This document shows positions 1-10,080 of a stretch of DNA of 64,000 nt, piece by piece. The stretch is from positions 22,837,225 through 22,901,224 of the forward strand of contig NC_059073.1 in NCBI RefSeq assembly GCF_020497125.1. The letters run 5' to 3'. The first letter of the stretch is position 1; each line of letters begins with the position of its first letter. Below the pieces are notes generated by a model. The model ran no database searches. It saw only the letters and a program-made list of their open reading frames with translations, and had not been told where the DNA came from. This DNA comes from Mauremys mutica. Lineage: Eukaryota; Chordata; Testudines; Geoemydidae. The translations under genes and the position numbers were made by a program.

Positions 1-585
1 ATACTGGACATCTTTTCCACAGGGAATTTTTTTTCTGCTGTGCATTATCCGTGGTCTGCTGGCTGTATGGTTACACACTTCTTTGGCTGTACTTGGACTC
101 CCTCTGCTAGGAATAGACCCCTAACTGCAGACCAAGGGCATGTCTGCACTACAAAATTAGCTCGAATTTATTTAAGTCAACATTTAGCCTCTGATTTTAC
201 AAAGTCGAAGGTGCATGTCTCCACTATGCATATTCTGTCAGCGGAGCGCATCCTCACTACCATGGCTAGCATTGACTCACAGAGCACTGCATTGTGGGCA
301 GCTATCCCACAGTTCCTGCTGCCAGTTGGAATTCTGGGTTAGGCTCCCAATGCCTGATTGGACAAAAACATTTTCGCAAGTTGTTTTGGGTACATATCAT
401 CAGCCTCCCATGATGCACTTGCCTCCTCCCTCCTTCTCACCATCCCTCTGTCCCTGAAGGCAATCGTAAACAATTATTTTTGTGCCTATAGCCATAGCAT
501 GGGAAGCATGGACCCCGCTAAGCTGTCCACTGTTTTTGTGAGCGTTGCAAACACCTCAAGCATCATCCTGTGATATTGGCAGAGC

Positions 586-1560
586 CTAGCCAGGAGCCGC
601 CATGCAAAAGAATGTGATGCCACACAAATAGCCATGCTGGAAGCCATGGAATGGAGCAATTCGCACATGCTGGCAGTGGCAGCCGGGCTTGTTGGCACAG
701 TGGAATGCTGCTTCTGGGCCCGGGAAACAAGCACAGACTGGTGGGACTGCATAGTTATGCAGGTATGGGATGAGGAGCAGTGGCTGCATAACTTTTGAAT
801 GTGTAAGGCCACTTTCATGGAACTTTGCGAATTGTTTTCCCCAGCCCTAAAGTGCAGTACCAAAATGAGACCTGCTCTGATACTTGAGAAGCAAGTGGCG
901 ATAGCCCTGTGGAAGCTTGCAATGCCAGATTGCTACCAGTCAGTCAGGAATCAGTTTGGAGTGGGTAAATCTACCAATTAGCTAGGGCAATCAATTCACT
1001 TCTGCTAAGAAGGGTAGTGGCTCTGGGAAATGTGCAGGACATAGTGGATGGCTTTGCCACGATGGGGTTCCTTAACTGTGGTGAGGCGATAGATGGAACA
1101 CACATCCCTATCTTGGCACCAGACCACCTTGCCAAAGAGTACATAAACCGGAAGGGGTACTTCTCAATGGTGTTGCAAGTGCTAGTGGATCACAAAGCCT
1201 GTTTCACCGACATCAACGTGGGATGGTCAGGAAAGGTACATGATGTGCACATCTTTAGGAACTCTGGTCTCTTCAGAAAGCTGCAAGAAGGAATTTCTTC
1301 CCAAACCTCAGTGAAAGCAATATTCCCATTGTTGTTGCTGCTCACGGTGTGCTCCATAATATCTGTGAAAGTAAGGGGCAAATGTTTTTGGAGGGGCAGG
1401 GGCGATTGAGGCAGATTGCCTGCAGCCCATTTTGAGCAGCCAGACACCAGGGCAAGAGCACATTGGGGCGCACTGCGTCTCCGAGAGGCTTTGAAAACCA
1501 GTTTCATGAATGATTCAACACTGATGTGACAGTTGTGTGTGTTGTTCCTTACCAAGCTGC
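586..1560 (+). pseudogene. Harbinger transposase relic of element A (HARBI1-like)
   Basis: This is a decayed DDE transposase of the PIF/Harbinger superfamily, which would cut and paste the element with its Myb-like partner. The N-terminal part (about 680-980) has the family pattern CCFWARETS, MCKATFMELCE, LWKLAMPDCYQSV and NQFGVGKST. The catalytic core start GEAIDGTHIPILAP (first Asp) lies near 1080-1125, followed by GYFSMVLQ and DINVGWSGKVHD. Damage: an in-frame TGA at 796-798, probably from CGA; a frameshift between about 975 and 1015; and an internal deletion near 1310-1330 that removes the second Asp and the catalytic Glu. The sequence then resumes in the C-terminal part (AAHGVLHNICES, about 1340-1375). 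Element C (51763-55390) holds a fuller relative. The protein cannot be functional. Confidence 0.85.
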
Positions 1561-2343
1561 CCCCCTTTTTTGCATGTACTGCCCTGTAAACTAAACCCCC
1601 ACAAGAGCCTCTTGTCCTCAATCCATGCATTTTTATTATGCTAACAAACAGTGAACAGAGACAGCAATGAATAGCAAAGATAACCCGGGTCTAAGAGCCT
1701 GATAACATGGTGAGGAGGAGCAAGGACACATAGCTTACTACAATTGCACTGTCTAGCAAGCAGAGCTATGGGAATGAGAGCTTTCTGCTCCATGAACCAT
1801 CCCTTGGAGTTGAGTTCAAGGGATAATGGAGCTTCCTCACCTCACATTCTAGGACGTCTGGGAGAGGAGGTTATGGAACTTAGGCCTTGTCTACACTACA
1901 AGACTATTTCGAATCAACTTAGTTCGAATTTGTGGATTCGACCTTATGAAGTCGAATTTGTGTATCCATACTAAATACACTAATTCGAATTTCTGAGTCC
2001 ACATTCACGGGGCCAGCATCGACTTTGGAAGCGGTGCACTGTGGGAAGCTATCCCACAGTTCCCGCACTCCCCGCTGCCCATTGGAATGCTGGGTAGAGC
2101 CCCCAATGCCTGCTGGGGGAAAAAATGTGTCGAGGGTGGTTTTGGGTAAGTGTCGTCATTGAACCGTCAATCACAACCTCCCTCCCTCCCTCCGGGAAAG
2201 CGCCTGCGGGCAATCTGTTCGTGCACTTTTCTGGTCAGTGACAGCGCGGGCGCCACAGCACTGCAAGCACGGAGCCCGCTGCGATCATCGCCGTTTTCTC
2301 CTCCTCGCACTTTATCGTCCACGTCTTCCACAGTCAGCTGCTG

Positions 2344-2690
2344 AGAAATTGGGCTACTTTTCAATGGTGCTGCAAGCACTGGGGGACCATAGGGGACGTT
2401 TTACAAACATCAACGGCGGGTGGCCGGGCAAGGTTCATGATGTGTGTGTTTTCATGAACTGTGGGCTGCTCAGACGCCTGCAGGAAGGTAGTTTCTTCCC
2501 GGACCAGGAAATAACTGTTGTGGATGTGCAGATGCCTATAGTCATCCTCGGGGACCCAGCCTGCCCGCTAATGCACTTGCTCATGAAGCCCTATACAGGC
2601 GCCTGGGACAGCGACAAGGAACTCTTCAAATACCAGCGAGCAGCGAGCAGCGTGACCTGTGACTGTTCAGTTTCTTTACAGAGAAGCTGA
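2344..2690 (+). pseudogene. Harbinger transposase fragment of element B
   Basis: This is a C-terminal part of a Harbinger DDE transposase. Family motifs run in order: GYFSMVLQALGDHRGRFTNIN, GWPGKVHDVCVF, and VILGDPACPL, which holds the second catalytic Asp, then LMKPYTGAWD. The N-terminal half with the DGTH motif is missing. The preceding 2040-2340 resembles the 5' region upstream of the transposase in element A (CACTGTGGGAAGCTATCCCACAG), so a deletion has joined the 5' leader to the middle of the gene near 2340. The reading frame stays open across the join from about 2238, but that start is an artefact of the deletion. The sequence breaks down before the region that should hold the catalytic Glu. 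A poly(A) signal follows at 2787-2792. Confidence 0.8.
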
Positions 2691-2786
2691 ACCTGCCCCT
2701 GTTTCTTTACCCAGTTACTGTTGACTCTCCTCTTCGGTTACATACCCCGTTCACCCCGTTACCCCCACTTCCAGCACACGTGTAAA

Positions 2787-2831
2787 AATAAAATACATGT
2801 CCCATTATTACTTAACAAAGGTTTCTTTATT
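2787..2831. promoter_or_regulatory. Back-to-back polyadenylation signals in element B
   Basis: AATAAA lies on the + strand at 2787-2792, about 100 bp after the transposase relic. Its reverse complement TTTATT lies at 2826-2831, facing the - strand partner gene. Element C has the same tail-to-tail layout. A second minus-strand signal candidate lies near 3359, closer to the partner ORF end at 3532, so which one served that gene is unclear. Confidence 0.45.
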
Positions 2832-3531
2832 CATGACTGTTCGTGAAAGGGTTGAAACTGGGACGCAGGCTGTGCTGGGTAGGGTGTGCGGTGATGTAAA
2901 GACCGCCTCTAAACTCAAGGAATGACAGGCTCCTGCTCCTAGAGCGGTCCGCAGTGCCGGAATGCTTCTTTCAACGGAGCCTGCCATCCCTCTTTATGGA
3001 ATTCTGTGTGCGGGCGGATATGTGACCTTGTGGTGGAGGAGGACGGATACAGATTCCTCAGCTGCGTGACTCAGCGGTCCAGGACAAGGACCGCTGTATA
3101 AAATCTGTAACCGCCCTCCCCCGCTGCAAAGTCACATCTCCCCCGCCCACACAGATCCTGGAAACCACCTCCAAAAACCGACCAGGTTGCCTACTGACTG
3201 CACCGTGTGTGTGACCCGCTGCTGATCCTGCCCCCGTGTCTGTACCCTGGGAAAGGTGACTGTCCTATGCAATTAACCACCCCCTTCCCCACGCCCCCCA
3301 TTCGAACACAGTCTTCTTTGAAAAAACATAACGGAAACAGTAATTAACAGCAAAGCATTTTTATTAATTAAGTAGACAGTTAGGGGATGGGACTGGGATT
3401 GGGACTACTGTGAGTCTGGAAGTGAAGGACTTCGGCAAATATAGGGTATGAGAGCTTTTGGGTACTTGAGCACTGTGCTGTGGTGCAGTGACAGTATTCA
3501 CGTCCCCGGCCGCCTCTCCTCCTGATTATTT

Positions 3532-6348
3532 TCAGTGAGGGGGGTATGGGACTTTGTGGCGGGGGAGGGCGGTTGCAGATACACTGCAGGGGGGCTCTGT
3601 CCTCCTGCGGTCCTGCAGAACATCCACAAGGCGCCTGAGCGTGTCCGTGTGCTCCCTCACTAGTCCAAGCATTGTTTCAGTCGCCTGCTTGTCTTCCTCA
3701 TGCCACCTCTCCTCCCGTTCGCTGTGTGAGCGCTGGCACAGAGAGACGGTCTCCCTCCACTGGCTCTGCTGGTCCGCCTCTGCTAGGTAGCAGCCCATAC
3801 GTTCCTCGAACATCTTGTCCCTTGTCTTTTTCTTTCGCCGCCTAATCTTCGCCAGCCTCTGCGAGGGGGATGCTGTGGCAGGTCTGGAGACAGTGGAAGC
3901 TGTGAGATGGGAAACAGGGAGTGAATTCCTTGCAAAGATAAATTTTTGCGAACAATTAACTGAGTCTAGGCTGTCTCTGTGAATTCTGGGTTGAGACCCC
4001 TGTGCCTGCTGGGGCACAAATCATTTTCGCGGTGGATTCTGGGTAAATATCGCCAGTCATTCCTTCCTCCGGGAAAGCAACGGCAGACAATCATTTCAAG
4101 CCCATTTTCCCAGAATTGCCCTGGCATACGCCATAGCGTGGCAACCATGGACACTGTTTTGCCTTTTGTGTATGTCACCGTATGTGTACTAGATGCCGCT
4201 GACAGAGGCGGGCCAGCAGCGCTACACAGCAGCATGCTTTTGCTTTTGCATGACAGCAGAGATGGTTACCAGCCATATTGTACCATCTACCATACCATAA
4301 ATTGGTAATAAGATGGGCATGGTTACCTGTCCTTTTGCACTGCCCCATTTGGTGCTGTCATAAGTGCCCCTGGCTGAGCAGCCAGGGGCGCAAAAGCAAA
4401 AATTGGGAATGACTCCCTGAGTCAATTCCTCCTTTTTGGTACCTAAAAATAGAATCAGTCCTGCCTAGATTATGGGCAAGTGTACTAGAGAACCACTGTA
4501 TCATAGAACCAGAGAGCACAGCTGCTCTGTGTCCGATCCTGCATAAATTATGAGCTGTATGCTATTCACAGGGGGTGCTCCTGCAACAACACCACCTGTT
4601 CATTCCGTTCTTACCCCAGCCTTCCTGGGCTACCATACCATTGTCCCCCCACTTGTGTGATGAAGTAATAAAGAATGCAGGAATAAGACACAGTGACTTG
4701 TTTGTGAGAAATGAGTGGAAGGAAGCCTCCAGCTGCAATGATAGTCCAGGCAGGACATTAAGGAGTGTGGATGAAGGAGCCCATCATCCCTCTGCTAGTC
4801 CAGGGGCAATTGAATCTTTTATTTACAATGAAGGGTGGGGGCTGATGGAGCTCAGCCCCCTGTTGCAATGATGAGGATGGTTACCAGCCATATTGTACCA
4901 TCAGCCATCAAAAATTAGGGACAGGCGCCCTTGATCGACCTTACTGATACTAGTCAGCATGGTTACCAGCCCTTTTGCACTGCCCCATGTGCCAATAGGC
5001 TGATGATGAGGATGGATTTCCATCATTTTGTACCATCAGCCATCCATAGCGTGGGGGGAGCAAGGATGTTGGTGTTGAGTGCTGCACCATCGCGTCTATC
5101 TGCAGCATTCAGTAAAGATAGGGTGACATGTAAAAGAGTCAACAGAGGATTGTTTTCACTTCTGGTGGTGGGTGGGGTGTGTGCGCAAATTGCCGAACTA
5201 TGCCCTGACCCACCGCAGACACTGTGTTTGACCCTAGAAGCATTTGGAGCTCATCCAAGAATGCAAATACTTTTCGGAGACAGCAGGAACTGTGGGATAC
5301 CTTGCGTCCTCATTCCCCCCTCCCTCCATGAGCGTCCATTATATTCTTTGGCTTTCCGTTACGGTCGTCACGCAGCTGCGTGCTGAGTCTGTGCTATGCC
5401 GTCTGTCCTTAGATTTTTTAAAAATACTTTGGACCAGGCGTAAAATTACAGTAATTAACCTAATTAGATGCAGGAGTCTCCGAGCGAGATCACCCTGAGG
5501 AGGGTCACTGAAGGAGATAGAGAGCGCATGCTGCGTGAAAGCTAGCACGAACTAGGGCCCGATGCAGCCGTGCAAGGGGAGGCAATGCTCCCTGAATACC
5601 GCATGAAAGCCTCGCGCGGAAAACGGTGCTATCACGGAGCACCCAATAAGGCAGCTCTCCTCAGGAACCTCCTGCTGATGCTTATCGGTTAACGGAAGGA
5701 GAGCTTCGTGGAGATTTCCCAGGAGGATTTCTGTTCTATCACCATATATAGAGAGACCTCCTTCTCACACACTTCAGATTCCTGTTATATTAAGAATAAA
5801 AGTTAACATGGTTACAGCACTTACCGACTGCTCCTTCCCCTGATTCAGGGTCCGGGTTAATGGCTGGGGAGGGTTGGTAGGGGATCTCCGTGACGGTGAT
5901 GAATAGATCCTGGCTGTCGGGGAAACCAGCGTTGTAAGCGCTCTCACCTGCCTCGTCCTCCACAAACACTTCCTCCTCTTCCCCGTCCGTGAACATCACC
6001 GAGGAACTGGCCGTCGACACTGTCCCATCGTCAGAGTCCACGGTCACTGGTGGGGCAGTGGTGGCAGGCTCCGTAGCGTCCGTTTGCCGCTTTGATTTTT
6101 TGGTAGCCTTGTCTGGGGTCCTTGATTTTCACGCGGCGCTGCGTTGCATCCCGCCTGTATCCTCTGTCTCTCATGGCTTTGGAGACCTTCTCGTAGGTCT
6201 TCGCATTCCCTGTTTTGGAGCGCAGCTCCGAAAGCACAGACTCCTCGCCCCACACACCGATCAGATCGAAGAGTTCCCAGTCAGTCTATGCTGGGTCCCT
6301 CTTTCTATTCACAGATAACATGAATTCCTCTGCTGGAGAGCTCTGCAT
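3532..6348 (-). pseudogene. Myb/SANT-like partner protein of Harbinger B (two exons)
   Basis: This is the second gene of the transposon. In this family it is a DNA-binding partner that helps the transposase recognise the element. Exon 1 (6348-5826) starts MQSSPAEE and holds a Myb/SANT-like trihelix domain (VWGEESVLSELRS, AMRDRGYRRD, QRRVKIKD), then an acidic stretch (GEEEEVFVEDEAGE). It ends at a consensus donor, GTAAGT on the minus strand at 5824. The intron (5824-3900) ends CTCACAG. Exon 2 (3899-3532) is basic then amphipathic (LAKIRRRKKKTRDKMFEE, SEREERWHEEDKQATE, TDTLRRLVDVLQ), a probable oligomerisation helix. Damage: a TAG where Trp is expected in the first helix region (near 6288) and a frameshift near 6040 between the Myb and acidic parts. 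It is a pseudogene with preserved splice signals. The same layout is seen in element A. Confidence 0.75.
4261..5040 (+). repeat. Degenerate hairpin-forming tandem motif in the intron of B
   Basis: The 27-bp block GATGGTTACCAGCCATATTG...ACCATC occurs at 4261-4287 and again at 4876-4902. Each is followed 50-80 bp later by a related block (CATGGTTACC...CCTTTTGCACTGCCCCAT near 4319 and 4958). A looser copy is at about 5006-5040. Each block begins GATGGT and ends ACCATC, so it can fold back on itself. The surrounding sequence (3964-4140) resembles the 5' leader of the Harbinger transposase. This suggests that transposon leader DNA was copied or moved into the intron. Confidence 0.5.
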
Positions 6349-6741
6349 CGTTGCAGGTGCTGCGGAGCTCGCCCCGATGTCCAGCCAGGACGTCAGATTC
6401 AAAGTGCCCAGACAGGAAAATGAATTCAAATTTTCCCGGGTCATTTCCTGTGTGGCTGGTCAGAGCATCCAAGCTCGGACTGCTGTCCAGAGCGTCAACA
6501 GAGTGGTGCACTGTGGGATAGCTCCCGGAGCTACTAAGTTCGATTTGCATCCACACCTAGCCTAATTTGAGCTAGCCATGTCGAATTTAGCGTTACTCCA
6601 CCTGTCGGGGTGGAGTACCAAATTCGAACTAAAGAGCCCTCTAGTTCAAATTAAATGGCTTCCTAGTGTGGACGGTTGAACGGTTAGTTCGAATTAACGC
6701 TGCTAAATTCGAATTAAAGTCCTAGTGTAGACCAGGCCTTG

Positions 6742-7965
6742 GTGAGGAGGGCAGCTGGTTCACCTCTGGGTGCAGTGGGACTCTAAGGTCTAGCTGCCTT
6801 TCCTGCACCTGAACAGACGCCTCAACATGTGTTTGCTCCCCCATAAGCTGCAACATCTCCTCTTGCGTGTTACGATCTTGTTCCCTGCATGCTTTCCTGC
6901 CCTCTTGGTCGGTGCGCATGCTCTGCGACAGTGTAAGCCTGCATGCATTCAGCTGGGCCTTGTCAGAACATGTCTTCCCTGGGCTGCTTTTTCTGCATTC
7001 TAATCTGGGACAGCCTTTGTGCAGGTGTGGAGAAAGCACATGTTGCAGCTGCAAGGAAAAACATACATTGTTGAAAACACAAGGTTAACTCTTGCAATGA
7101 ATGAAACACTTCACAGCAGTAAATACATTCCCTGAGGTACACAGCCGCATTTTGTCTTCTAAAAGAAGCACCTACCAGTAAGGTACAGCACACGGCAGAG
7201 CGCTGGGCAGCAGATTTCAGTTTGCAGGCAGGCACGGTAAGCACACAAGAAAGGGTAGGCAGTGTGAGGGCGCACTCGAGGACATTTTTTAGTAGAGAAA
7301 CTCTTGGCACATAAACAGGCTTTTCCGGGGAGCGCCCTTTGCGTGGCTGCACTGGCTGCCACTGTATCCCAATTGTTTACCTCAAATTAACCACAATTGC
7401 ATTTAACCCCTGTAGTGTGATTACAAGTGTGCACTCACTAGACCTGCCTTCCCCGCCATCACAGTCCCGCAGTAGTAGGTTCTGGGAGGGGATTGGTTCC
7501 GGAGTTAGGAAAAGGTCCTGGCTGTCGGGGAGAATGGATTCTCCGCTTGCCTGCTGCTCATTCTCCTCCTCTTCCTCTTCCTCATCAACAATGTCCTCCT
7601 CGTTGTTGCCCACGGCCACCTGGCGCCCCTGGGAGGTATCCACGGAGAATGCTGGGGTACTGGTGGGGTCCCCATCTATAATCGCACACAGCTGCTCATA
7701 GAAGTGGCATGTCGGAACCAGAGCAACTATTCACCTCCCTTGTCTTCTGCTAGGCTTGCCTGAGCACCTTTATTTTCACATGGCACTGCTGTGTGTCCCT
7801 GGTGTAGCCTTTGTCCTCCATGCCTTGTGCGATTTTGGCATAGATGCCAGCATTTCTTCTGCTGGTTCGGAGCTCTGCTTGCACAGAGAGCAACCAGACA
7901 GCAACCAGATCCAGTGTCTCCTGTATGCTCCACGCTGGAGCGTGTTTGCAGCCCTGGGCAGGCAT
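6742..7965 (-). pseudogene. Myb/SANT-like partner protein of Harbinger A (two exons)
   Basis: This is the DNA-binding partner gene of element A. The likely start is MPAQGCKHAPAW at 7965, immediately before the Myb/SANT-like domain (TLDLVAVWLLSVQAELRTS, AQGMEDKGYTRD, QCHVKIKVLRQA). The reading frame runs upstream to 8091, but that extension has no family similarity. After a break near 7740 the acidic part follows (7643-7439; NNEEDIVDEEEEEEENEQQA, SQDLFLTPEPIPS). It ends at a GTGAGT donor on the minus strand at 7438. The acceptor CCTTGCAG ends at 7049 and exon 2 runs 7048-6742 (helical, Gln/Glu-rich, TQEEMLQLMGEQ). The gene continued across the site where B later inserted. It corresponds to the partner genes in B and C. 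Confidence 0.72.
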
Positions 7966-8339
7966 TGTCAGCTGTGGTGGTGAGCTCTCCACGCTGATCA
8001 AACAGGAAATGAAATTCAAAAGTTCCCGGGGCTTTTTCTGTGTACCTGGCTGAAGTGCCGTGGAGTTGAAAATGCTGTCCAGAGCGATCACATTAGAGCA
8101 CTCTGGGACACCTCCCGGAGACCAAACCCATCGAATTACACAGCGTTGTGTCTACACTACCCCTAATTCGACCTGGGAAGGTCGACTCTAGCGCTACTCC
8201 TCTCGCCAAGGTGGCGTACAGGCGTCGATTTTACAAGCCCTTTAGGTCGGCAGAAAGGGCTCGGTAGTGTAGACATGCACATTATAAATTCGACCTAACA
8301 CGGCAAATATCAATCTAACGCCGTAGTGTAGACCAGGCC

Positions 8340-9076
8340 TAAGGCTGTTTCTCTGCCTGCCTTGCTTGCATGAGGTTAGTCAAGATGGCTGCTTGCTTCC
8401 ACTTCACTGCTTCTTGGTTTGCACACGCTCCAGGCAGCAGCCTATTCCTTTGTGCTATTTTTATTTGCCTACTTTTCCCTCTCTAGCTGGCTGGTTCACA
8501 CTATCCCAGGAGCCAAAACAGCAGTCTGTCACCCTGTGCCTCCGGATGAGCTTCTGTCCCCGTTTTTATGGTATTATTTGCTTACTTTTTCTTCTTCTTG
8601 TTCAGGCAGTGTGAGCACTGGACACTCGTTGGCTATAAATTCCTTTTTATCAAATGTTATATTTCTGGAGCCAGCTGTGAAGGAGATAGACCGACACAGA
8701 GGGAGCTGATAGACACACAGCTGTCTGCTGGGCTTACTTCATTGTTCTGGCTGCAGCAAAAGTGAGGCTTTGCACCAGGAAGGCAAGTCCACTCAAACAT
8801 TTAAAGGGACAGGACATCACAATAAACACGATGAAATGTCTTTGTTCATGTGTTTGAACCTGGTTTGCCACAGGCTGCTAGGTGTTATATCCTTGGGGCA
8901 GCCGGTGTAGGAAGCAATCACTTGAGGCCAGAGAGCAGGCAGCTAACCAAAACCTCCATTTTATTTACAGATATACAGAGAGCTCACTCAGCTGGTTGAA
9001 ACCGGCTGAGCTAACCCATAATAATCTAACTCAGTTGCCATAGCAACAAAAACCATGACAACCAAATACACAACAC
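8340..9076. other. No recognised feature
   Basis: Between the right end of Harbinger A and the next mobile element I see no coding similarity, terminal repeats or RNA gene. Short open frames here have no family motifs. Confidence 0.5.
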
Positions 9077-10080
9077 TAGGGTTGCCAACTTTCTAATCGC
9101 ACAAAACCAAACACCCCTGCCCCACCCCCTGCCCTGCCCCTTCTCTGAGGCCCTGCCCCCTGCTCGCTCAATCCCCCCTCCATCTGTCGCTCGCTCTCCC
9201 CCACCCTCACTCACTTTCACCAGGCTGGAGCAGGGGGTTGGTATGCGGGGGGCAGGAGTGAGGGCTCCAGTAGGAGTATGGGCTCTGGGGTGGGGCCAGA
9301 GATGAGAGGTTTTGGGTGCAGGGGGCGGGCTCAGGGCTAGGGCAGGGGGTTGGGGTTGGGGTGTGGGAGGGGGGTGAGAGCTCCGGCTGGGGGTGTGGGC
9401 TCTGGGATGGGGCTGGGGATGAGGGGATAGGGTGCAGGAGGGGGCTCCGGCCTGGGGCAGTGGGGTTTGGTGCAGGGGATTGAGGGCTTTGGCTGGGGGT
9501 GCAGGCTCTGGGGTGGGGCCAATGATGAGAGTTTTGGGGTACAGGAGTGGGCTCAGAGCTGAGGCAGGTGAGGGGTCTGGCTGGGGTTGCAGGCTCTGGG
9601 GCGGAGCTGGGGATGAGGGGTTTGGGGTGAGGGAGTTGACTCCGGGCTGGGGTAGGGGGTTGGGGTGTTGGAGGGGTGTGGGGTCCCAGCGGTGCTTACT
9701 GCATCTCCCAGGAAGAGGCTGTCAGCTCCCTGAGGCCCCTAGGTGCATGGGCAGCCAATGACACTCAGCGCGCTGCCCTTGCGCCCACAGGCGCCGTCCC
9801 CGCAGCTCCCATGGGTCACAGTTCTCAGCCAATGGGTGCTGTGGAGCTGACACTCAGGCATGGGCAGTGCACAGAGTCTCCTTGGCTGCCCATGCACCTA
9901 GGGTGGCCGCTTCCAGGAACCACATGGAGCCAGGGCAGGCAGGGAGCTTGCCTTAGTCCTGGGCCCCTGCTATGCTGCTGACTGGACTTTTAACAGCACG
10001 ATTGGCAGTGCCAACTGGAACCGCCAGGTTCCCTTTTTGACCGGGCGTTCTGGTCGAAAACCAGATGCCTGGCAACCCTA
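9077..10080. mobile_element. Non-autonomous DNA element with TAGGGTTGCCA termini
   Basis: The left end reads TAGGGTTGCCAACTTTCT. The right end at 10080, in reverse complement, reads TAGGGTTGCCAGGCATCTGG. The 11-bp inverted termini enclose GC-rich DNA with no transposase. The right part contains fold-back sequence (GACCGGGCGTTC...GGTCGAAAACCAG). The middle is a purine-rich G-tract minisatellite. The superfamily cannot be assigned from the termini alone; a TA or TAG-type duplication is possible but not proven. Confidence 0.65.
9215..9690 (+). repeat. Degenerate G-rich minisatellite
   Basis: Units of about 60-70 bp with the pattern GGCTCTGGGGTGGGGC...GATGAGGGGTTTGGGGTG...GGCTCCGGCTGGGGG recur at least six times and are strongly diverged. 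The + strand carries many runs of three to six G. Long open frames on both strands here are a consequence of the repeat, not genes. Confidence 0.75.

Larger units (their letters stand above)
1883..6738. mobile_element. Harbinger DNA transposon B, inserted in element A
   Basis: The left terminus GGCCTTGTCTACACTAC starts at 1883. The right terminus, read in reverse complement from 6738, is GGCCTGGTCTACACTAG. Flanking triplets are TTA (1880-1882) and TTG (6739-6741), consistent with a 3-bp target duplication with one substitution. Subterminal TTCGAATT-type repeats occur at both ends (1905-1990 and 6535-6715). The element is 4.86 kb, longer than A or C, because the intron of its partner gene is large. 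The transposase is mostly deleted. B is younger than A because it interrupts it. Confidence 0.8.
136..8339. mobile_element. Harbinger DNA transposon A, split by element B
   Basis: The left terminus at 136 reads GGGCATGTCTGCACTAC and the right terminus, ending at 8339, reads (reverse complement) GGCCTGGTCTACACTAC. They flank two coding relics typical of PIF/Harbinger: a transposase on the + strand and a Myb/SANT-like protein on the - strand. The flanking triplets are CAA (133-135) and TAA (8340-8342), one base different, as expected for an aged 3-bp target duplication. Element B occupies 1883-6738. Removing it leaves about 3.35 kb, close to the 3.6 kb of element C. The right end carries subterminal inverted repeats rich in TTCGACC/TTCGAATT (8143-8339). 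Confidence 0.8.

Noticed and set aside
9026..9981. Open frames in the G-rich region
   Set aside because: They run through a degenerate minisatellite inside a miniature element and have low-complexity products.
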